Source of the DNA: Cryptomeria japonica
Taxonomy: Eukaryota; Streptophyta; Pinopsida; Cupressales; Cupressaceae
DNA length: 64,000 nucleotides
Assembly: GCF_030272615.1 (NCBI RefSeq)
Contig: NC_081412.1
Span: forward strand, 690,192,083-690,256,082
Reading direction: 5' to 3'
This document shows, in pieces, positions 57,964 to 64,000 of this stretch. How positions within the stretch are numbered: position 1 is the first letter of the stretch; every line of letters starts with the position of its first letter. The translations under genes were made by a program, and so were the position numbers. Below the pieces are notes generated by a model. That model was not told the origin of the DNA. It worked only from the letters and a program-made list of their open reading frames with translations, and ran no database searches.

Positions 57964-59225
57964 ATGGCTCTCCCGCTTCTCCCCAACGACTCTCCCGCCT
58001 CTCTGCATTTGAATGCTACTGTCAGTGCCTCTCATCTGACGGTGGGTTCTACTTCTCAAGGGGTTTCTACTGTGGATGTCTGGAGCATTCCCTCATCTTC
58101 AGACTTTCCCCCACTTCCTTCTCGAGTGGGGGTGTCCACTCCTTTGATCTACAGTTTGTACAATGTTGTTGTTGTTTTTGGTTTGAAGCTCCCCAAGTGG
58201 TTGTTGTTGTGGCCCCCAACATTCCCCATGGAGTTTTGCCTGATGCAACACCAACTCTCTTGGGTTCTCCAGCTATGGGAACTGCTCTTGTCAGCTCTCT
58301 GCTTGTTGGGGTTGAGGCTTTGTCGACTACTGTTGATGCTGTTGGTTCTTTGCCCAAACTTGTTAGCAAGTGTAGCTTTTCTCATGTGGCCAGATCTTCT
58401 GCCCAATCCTCAAAGGGGGTTCATCCTCTTTCCCTATGCCCAATCCTCTCTTGTGGTGGTCTGTGGGCAAGATGTCATGGACAACATTGGGTTCTACCAA
58501 TGTTGTGCTCTTGTGTGCAGATTCTCTGGGCACTGGCCTTCTCTACTTGACCTTCATCACTGGGTTAGTGACTCTTGGTGACCTCTGGATGCTTTTAATA
58601 TTGAGCATTTCCCCTATGCTAAAGGATTTTTTGTTGCCTCCTCTTCTTCCACTAATTGGGATTTGGTTTTGGGCAAGCTGCGGGCTTGGGGAGTGCACTC
58701 CCTCTTTGTTAAGCCTTGAGCTACTTCTTTTAACCCTCTCACTGAACCACTTAATGTGTGTCCAGTTTGGGTCTGACTCATCAATCTCCCTCTTCATTTT
58801 TGAGAGGACTCTTGTTACGAGGCTATTGGTAACTCTATTGTCATTTCTTGAAGGCTAATGAAGCTACGTCTTCAATGGATCACACTACTTTTGCCCACAT
58901 TCTTGTGGATATTGACATCTCATCTCCTCTTCTAGGAGATGTGGTTCTCATGGTGGGTGATAGGCCTTGGACACAACTGCTGGACTTTGAGGGAATTCCC
59001 TTCCGTTGCAGGAAGTACTTCTCTACCGATCATCTGGCTTTAGACTACTCTATTTCACACCACAAAGGTATTTCTACCTGGTGGAAGAATACTAGTGCTG
59101 ATCACTTAAGGGTCAATGCCCTTGACTTTGTGTTTGCTAACTCCATTCAGGAGGATGATGTCGATGTTGTTCCCCTCATGGCTATGGATGCTCTTATCGC
59201 TTCTTTCGTGGCCTCATCTCTTTAG
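57964..59225 (+). pseudogene. LINE ORF1 (DUF4283 plus degenerate zinc knuckle)
   Basis: The ORF starts at ATG 57,964, and the N-terminal low-complexity part is Ser/Pro-rich. The collinear protein then runs through two other frames: ~58,197-58,430 (NIPHGVLPDATPTLLGSP), back to the first frame to 58,581 (VCGQDVMDNIGFYQCC, then SGHWPSLLDLHHWVSDSW), and finally 58,848-59,225 (LVDIDISSPLLGDVVLMVGD, then LDFEGIPFRCRKYFSTDHLALD). The last block is the DUF4283 end plus a CCHC-type knuckle in which the second Cys is Tyr and the last Cys is lost. At least three frameshifts and a stop (near 58,718) inactivate it. The relic at 32,470-33,078 is its closest relative here. The protein would bind LINE RNA. 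Confidence 0.8.
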
Positions 59226-59712
59226 GTCCCCCTTCTTCTTTCCCAATTTTGCAGCCATGTTCCCTTGCTATTGGATCTGCTTCTGCTATTGTTGTTTCAT
59301 CATAGCCTCCTATCGCTCGACAACAACCTCCCACTATTTGGTTGCAACACTCTGTTGACACCTTTATTTGTAACCCTGTGGGGTCCCTTCCAGTTGTTCC
59401 CTCTTTTGATGGACCTATTGACATCATTGCCTGGACTATGGTTGCTTGCAGGCAGAAGGGGAAGTCTTCTCCCTTGCCCCTAACCCCTTCTCGTAGGGGT
59501 TCGAGGGGCTCTCCCCCCCTTGAGTGGGGTCTTTTGTCCTCTGGTTGGATAGGACTCCTTGCTTGTCTAACTATGTGTGTTTGTTTGCCTTCGCCTTTGG
59601 GCTGTTGTTCCTTTTGCCAACATCATCTCTCTTGATGTTGCTTGTTTCCTTTTGTTAGTGTTTTTCTATGTTAAGGGTCAGTGCCCTAGTTAACGCTTCT
59701 TTACTAATAAAA
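59226..59712 (+). other. Half-LINE ORF1 tail and 3' UTR
   Basis: It contains a Ser/Pro-rich stretch that may be the end of ORF1 and then a UTR ending cagtgccctagttaacgctt-ctttactaataaaa. There is no reverse-transcriptase text between ORF1 and this end. Confidence 0.6.
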
Positions 59713-59729
59713 AACATTGATAAGATTTT

Positions 59730-60093
59730 CATATTTAGATTATTTTAAACTTTTATTTATCCATCAAATTCAAGTATTTAGTTTTATAATATAATCTAAA
59801 CTAAATTTAAATTAATATTTTTAAAATAAATACAAAGTAATATATTATAATTTGATTGATATTTGATGATAAATTGGCATGATATATATGATTCTTTAAT
59901 TATATAATAATGATCTAAAATGTGAATGAAATAAAAAATTAAATTAAACAATTTAATTTCTAATTTATTAATTTAAATATAATTTAAATTATAATATACA
60001 AAATTAAATAGAAAAAATCACTAATTACTAGAGAATTTTTTCAATATATATTTCATTTGCTTCATATCCTATGTATATCTAAGGTTTTAAGTG
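59730..60093. other. Very AT-rich spacer
   Basis: No ORF, repeat or RNA gene seen. Confidence 0.6.
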
Positions 60094-60104
60094 TTTTTTT
60101 TTTT

Positions 60105-61560
60105 ATCAGTGAAGGACTAGAGTCAAGAATAATATATATTAAGATAATCTGAAAATACAAACCAAGATTAACAATCAAGTCCGAATTAGAGCCATTAAAG
60201 TTTGCAAAATATATGCTAAAATGCCCAAGAATTATGAATGGCAGTGTCAAAATTTCAACAATCTAGCAATTGAAATTGAAAAGAGGACTAAAAACTAAAG
60301 GTAAAGCAGTTATCCTATTAAGATCATATCACCTATCTGCCCAAAACTGCTCTAAATCTATAAAGATAGATCAACCAGCAGATGAAGAGGAACCTGGAAG
60401 GAGGAAAGGAGGGACACTTTCAAGAATGATAGGGACTCTCTTTCCCTAGCCACCTTGTTTTGGTATTGGAAAGCATTCAACCTCAATTTCAGGATCTTCC
60501 CCACCCATTGACCAAATAGATTTAAGGTCAAGTCATTCCATTCCTACAACTTTTCCTCTGAAGAAAACTAAGAAAATCCATGAAAATTGAGGAATCTTCT
60601 GATCCATTCTTCATCCTTTTTTTTGATAGCTTGAAGAGATTCCAAATAAATTTGGCATTCTTCTCTACAGTGAAGTGTCTATATTTGAAAGTGCTCTCAT
60701 CTTCTATATACAAAATAGGGAATCAAGGCGGTTGCCTTCTGTTTTTGAAAGTGACTCCATAGTCAATTGGAAGATGTATGGTGAGATTTTCATCAATATT
60801 CCTAAGAGCCTAGTCGAAACCCCCCAACAAGTCCCATTTAAACACTTTTCTAATCAATATCTTTGATTTTTCTTTTGAAAGTCCAAAATAGAGGAGAGTA
60901 GCAAGAAAAACGACTAGAATTTCTGAGTTAACCCTGTATTAATGGTCTGACCCCAAGAATTGATCGCCCAAGATCAATTTCACTGCCCTGGGGATCACGA
61001 AGTGGTATTTATCTAGAACCTCTTGCATTATTTTCTCTTTGATCTCCCCTAAGAATGTCATCTATCTTTTTGAAGGTGGATAGTCAATTTTGACCTGCCT
61101 CGAGCCAACCCGCAAACAATAGAAGAAAACCAGAGAGGAGCGAGGAAACCAACAAATAAAATTAGCAGATAAGGGAAGAGGAAAGAGCAAAAGAGGGAGG
61201 AGAAAGCAAATTCTTAGAGAAGATGCTAGATGCAGTAAACAAAGAAAATTACTTGATGATCTATCAAGTCGGATTAAATGTAGAGCTCGTTCGAAAAATA
61301 CGCCAAAAAAATTAAATGCTCTTCTCAAAACTTGCGTGAACTACAAGTTGACACAATAAAAATTTTGAATTTATAACTGACCAATGCCAGTAAATGCTTA
61401 TTGGAGGCATTAAATTCCTCTATCTTGTCAAAGTCTTAACGTGAAGAAGCCTACTCCCATACTAAAATGCTTCAAACTTGCCTTTGTTAAGATCAATGGG
61501 AATTAGAACAAAAACGTCATTGGAAATTTGAATACCAAAAATTGAAAATTGAAAATGATT
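60105..61560 (-). other. LINE 3' UTR
   Basis: There are chance ORFs only, including an 88-codon Leu/Phe-rich frame at 61,062-61,328 without a recognised domain. The ~1.4 kb length is comparable with the long 3' UTR of the LINE at 16,376-20,011. Confidence 0.55.
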
Positions 61561-62500
61561 CATTGTCCTTGTCATCCTCAATGACTTCAACCTTCATGAT
61601 GTTTTATATACTTCTCAGAGTATCCATCTGCTCCTCTGTTTGCCAAAGAATCTATCAACGTATTGACTTCTCTAAAGACATGATTAATTATGAAAGCTTC
61701 AAAAACCATGAGAAGCTTTATGTCTCTTCTTTGAAATGCATTGAGTTTCCAATTTGGGGTTGAGCCACGCCTTAGAGCATTAATTATAATTACAGAATCT
61801 CCTTCTATCTGAATTTTTTTAAGCCTATTTCTTTGTATAAAGAAAGACCTTCAATGACTGCTTGTATTTCTACCACATTGTTAGTGTTGATTGGTAATGG
61901 TTTGGATAATTTAGCTAGGATTAAACCATATGGGGAATGAATGATGCAACCTACTCTAGAAACACCTGGGTTACCTCTGGAGGTGCCATCAAAATTAAGT
62001 TTAAACCAACTTGCTATTGAAGGACTCCATATTGTTGTCATTCTTTATTTGGATGTCTCCTCCCCCCCAATCCTACAAAGGGGAGAATCTTTAGCCCATA
62101 CTAGTTTGAAGTCATCTTGCTATCCCACCAAGAGAATTGAGAGTTGTTTCTTGATGTTTGGGGAGACCACTATTAATTACTTTCACTATTGCTGCTTCCA
62201 ATATATGAATCATCCTTTCCCATGAGAGTTTTCCCCCTCTAAATACTCTTCTAGTCCTTTCCTTCCATATTTCCCAAACAGTTATGGAGGGTGAAGAAAT
62301 CCATAAGGAATGGAAGAGACTTGAAGAATATAGTTTTGGCCAACTCTTAAATATGCTCAAAATATCATTTGGGAGAGTCGTTAGCCAACCTAATTTGGCA
62401 CAGAGCCATTGCCAACACTTAGCTACAAAGGGGCATGCTAGGAGGATATGATTGATGGATTCTTCATCTTTCTCACAAAGGATGCATTTTGAGGGCCTTA
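61560..62500 (-). pseudogene. LINE ORF2: zinc-binding domain and RNase H
   Basis: On the minus strand the zinc-binding part reads CILCEKDEESINHILLACPF (about 62,430-62,500). A Trp-rich linker follows (SITVWEIWKERTRRVFRGGK, 62,112-62,360), then RNase H: KLNFDGTSRGNPGVSRVGC (first Asp), NNVVEIQAVIEGLSLYKEIG (Glu), and after a frameshift in an A-run at ~61,812, QIEGDSVIIINAL (Asp) and a VNTLIDSLAN-like end. All four acidic positions can be read if the frameshift is allowed for. Breaks elsewhere make it inactive. Confidence 0.82.
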
Positions 62501-63473
62501 CAAATCCAATCTTTTTGAACCACTTTGTTGTTCAATTTATATCTTGAAGAGATGCCCATGTAAAAAAACCTTCTTTTGGGAGACATCTTTTACCCCAACA
62601 TAAAGAAATAGGGATCTCGGTTTTTTCAAGCTTCTAATTTTGGACAATGGTCTTATAACCATCCTTTGAGTTATAGTTGCCTGAATTTGCCCCAAGCTAG
62701 ATTATGGAATCCATTCCTCTTTAAAAGTTAATGATCTCTATTTGAGGATATTCTTTAGAGCTGAGGTTTCCTCTTTATTAACTTGTAGTTCATTAAAGTC
62801 TTTCCATTTCCAACCTAATGCTAAATTCTCCTCATCCTTGACAATATAAAGTTTAAGATGAACACCCCGGTTGTTTTCTAAGATACCTTTTAGGTTGGAT
62901 GGACCCAATATTGAGACGGGTTGAATATCCACCCGAATAATTTAACCAAAACCTCACTTTGCTCCCTTCTCTGGAATTCCAAGAGAGTTTTTTTCTGAGA
63001 TCGGATTTATGCAACTTAGAATGAAGTTCCAAACTCTTGAACCTTTTGGAGGATTAATTGTTTGAAATATTCCTTTTGGGCTTATATCTTCCAGGTATTT
63101 TCCTTTTAGAATCCTAACCCATTTCCTACTAGGGTCACTATATATCTTCTAGGAAAGTTTTTCTCCTAGATCTTTATTCTTCCATAGTTGGTTCCTAAGA
63201 CCTACTCCGCCTAGATTTTTGAGTTTGCAAATTTTGTCCCATGCTATCAAAAACTATTTCTCTTTTTTCAACCGCCCCTTGCTAAAAGAAAGATCTCATT
63301 TTCTTGACAAGATTGTCATTTTCTCCAATTGACAATGATAAACATGACATTAGATAGATCAGAATGGCAGAAAGGATAATCTTCAGCATGATCATTCTAC
63401 TCATTCATGAGAGCCATCTGGATTTCCATGAGTCCATTTTGTTGTCCATCTTTTGACCCAACGGATCCTAAAC
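62501..63473 (-). pseudogene. LINE ORF2: decayed region between reverse transcriptase and zinc-binding domain
   Basis: This broken minus-strand stretch includes a 64-codon frame at 62,738-62,932 (GWKWKDFNEL) and other short pieces. It sits where LINE ORF2 proteins have their thumb and linker. Many frameshifts. Confidence 0.6.
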
Positions 63474-63851
63474 TTATGTGGATTTGATACCTTTATATAC
63501 AGGTAAGCTGAGATAAATGCAAGGTAATTTCCCTTTTTTGAAGTTAAGATGAGGAAGGATTTGAGATTCAATTTCTTTTTTTACATTGAAGAAGAATATT
63601 TTTAAATTCTCTTTGTTTATCACCCGACCCAATGATGTATCACAATCCCTTAGAATGATCTTAAAATTGATTTCTTCTCTCTTTGTTGATGTACCAAGAA
63701 ACATTGTATCATTTGTGAATCGTTAAAGAGTGTCTGCCTCCACTACATTTCTTATCTTAATCCCTTTAATTTTCCCATCTTGTTGCATTCTATGAAAAGA
63801 CCTACCCAAAGATTCAGCTAAGATGATGAAGAGGAAGGGGGAAATTGGATC
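63474..63851 (-). pseudogene. LINE ORF2: reverse-transcriptase palm fragment
   Basis: Reading leftward from the break: DPISPFLFIILAESLGRSFH, then KIKGIKIRNVVEADTL, a stop, and the catalytic region as FTNDTMFLG, where F(A/V)DDT is usual, so the first catalytic Asp is Asn. Then NFKIILRDCDTSLGRVINKE, and LPCIYLSLPVYKG, corresponding to the LP..YLG.P(L/I) motif. The stop near 63,722 and the changed catalytic box show decay. Confidence 0.85.
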
Positions 63852-64000
63852 TGTTAGATAGATCTGATACTGGGAAAAAAATGAGAGGGGGAGGTGAATC
63901 AATTTTCTATCAGTAATTAGAACTATTGCAGATTATAACCTTTATACCAAAGAACAAGGAAACTAACACAATGAAAGTTAAAACATGAAGGAAAAGTACA
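63852..64000 (-). mobile_element. Probable copia LTR end running off the window
   Basis: It starts tgttagatagatctgatact and contains gagagggggaggtgaatca followed by ttctatca. That resembles the corresponding end of the copia LTRs here (gagagggagggtgaatcagt then ttcctatcaact). It begins with TG, abruptly inside LINE coding sequence. Orientation is inferred from the resemblance. The rest lies outside. Confidence 0.6.

Larger units (their letters stand above)
57942..59712 (+). mobile_element. ORF1-only 'half-LINE'
   Basis: The 1.77 kb insert begins just 22 bases before an ORF1 start codon and ends with a short 3' UTR and ttactaataaaa. It is flanked by aacatagataagatttt (57,925-57,941) and aacattgataagatttt (59,713-59,729), a 17 bp duplication with one mismatch. 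No endonuclease or reverse transcriptase is present. If the duplications are real it moved as an ORF1-only unit, supplied in trans. Confidence 0.7.
60094..63851 (-). mobile_element. L1-type LINE, minus strand, interrupted on its 5' side
   Basis: A T-run at 60,094-60,104 preceded (on the minus strand) by ...cttcactgataaa is the poly-A end. Going up the minus strand there are a ~1.4 kb 3' UTR, RNase H, a zinc-binding domain and the C-terminal half of reverse transcriptase. At 63,851/63,852 the text changes abruptly, within the reverse-transcriptase GDP(I/L)SP motif, to an LTR-like sequence. The rest of ORF2 would lie beyond the window. Confidence 0.85.

Noticed and set aside
58067-58406. Minus-strand ORFs of 85-100 codons
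   Set aside because: They lie opposite the LINE ORF1 relic, which explains the open frames.
61062-61328. 88-codon Leu/Phe-rich minus-strand ORF as a possible membrane protein
   Set aside because: It lies in a LINE 3' UTR, has no start context or homologue that I can recognise, and hydrophobic chance ORFs are common in T-rich DNA.
1-64000. Host protein genes, tRNA or rRNA genes, or organelle-derived segments
   Set aside because: I looked for long ORFs with non-transposon domains, cloverleaf-like segments and known ribosomal or plastid stretches and found none that I could defend by eye. Small spliced genes or divergent ncRNAs could still be missed.

Overview
This 64 kb window is AT-rich plant DNA made almost entirely of transposable elements. 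I find no host protein gene, tRNA, rRNA or organelle-derived segment that I can defend. Chromodomain-bearing Ty3/gypsy, Ty1/copia, plant L1-type LINEs with RNase H and DUF4283-type ORF1, long AT-rich spacers and old diverged copies all point to a large seed-plant genome. A gymnosperm is plausible but not proven by the sequence.

Layout. 1-7.2 kb: minisatellites (41-42, ~60 and 22 bp periods), a LINE ORF1 relic (2.75-3.88 kb, minus) and unrecognised DNA. 7,197-14,401: a complete but dead Ty1/copia element on the minus strand with TTTTG target duplications. Its gag-pol frame is broken almost only by TAG/TGA codons. 14,424-24,408 and 49,773-56,942: two diverged direct copies (A and B) of one duplicated segment. 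Each carries private insertions: a 3.6 kb LINE in A and a 125 bp LINE tail with a 17 bp target duplication in B. A also has a ~1.1 kb deletion sealed with a 35 bp filler copied from nearby. 25,626-32,463: a pol-less LTR element encoding a coiled-coil, zinc-knuckle Gag and a second ORF of about 1,000 codons in place of pol. 32.47-33.08 kb: LINE ORF1 relic (minus). 33,150-34,133: a terminal-inverted-repeat element.

34,181-46,780 is the most striking part: a young Tekay/Del-like chromovirus with a nearly intact gag-pol-chromodomain frame. Its left end is a full 3.6 kb LTR in inverted orientation joined to a 438 bp LTR 3' fragment. The whole unit is flanked by TATGA on both sides, so the rearranged form seems to have integrated as such. 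The 438 bp segment holds an array of small hairpins with a constant CGTAT-like loop and stems that covary. A second cluster of GC-rich palindromes lies in U3.

46.8-49.8 kb: unrecognised DNA with a ~32 bp degenerate tandem repeat. 57,942-59,712: an ORF1-only 'half-LINE' with its own probable target duplications. 60,094-63,851: a LINE on the minus strand (reverse transcriptase, zinc-binding, RNase H), cut in the reverse-transcriptase QGDP region by what looks like another copia LTR running off the right edge.

Functional logic: only the chromovirus looks recently active. The pol-less element shares primer-binding site, polypurine tract and LTR ends with the copia element, so a related copia could have mobilised it in trans. 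Decay elsewhere fits methylated-cytosine deamination plus deletion. All calls come from reading the sequence by eye; no alignment or database search was run.
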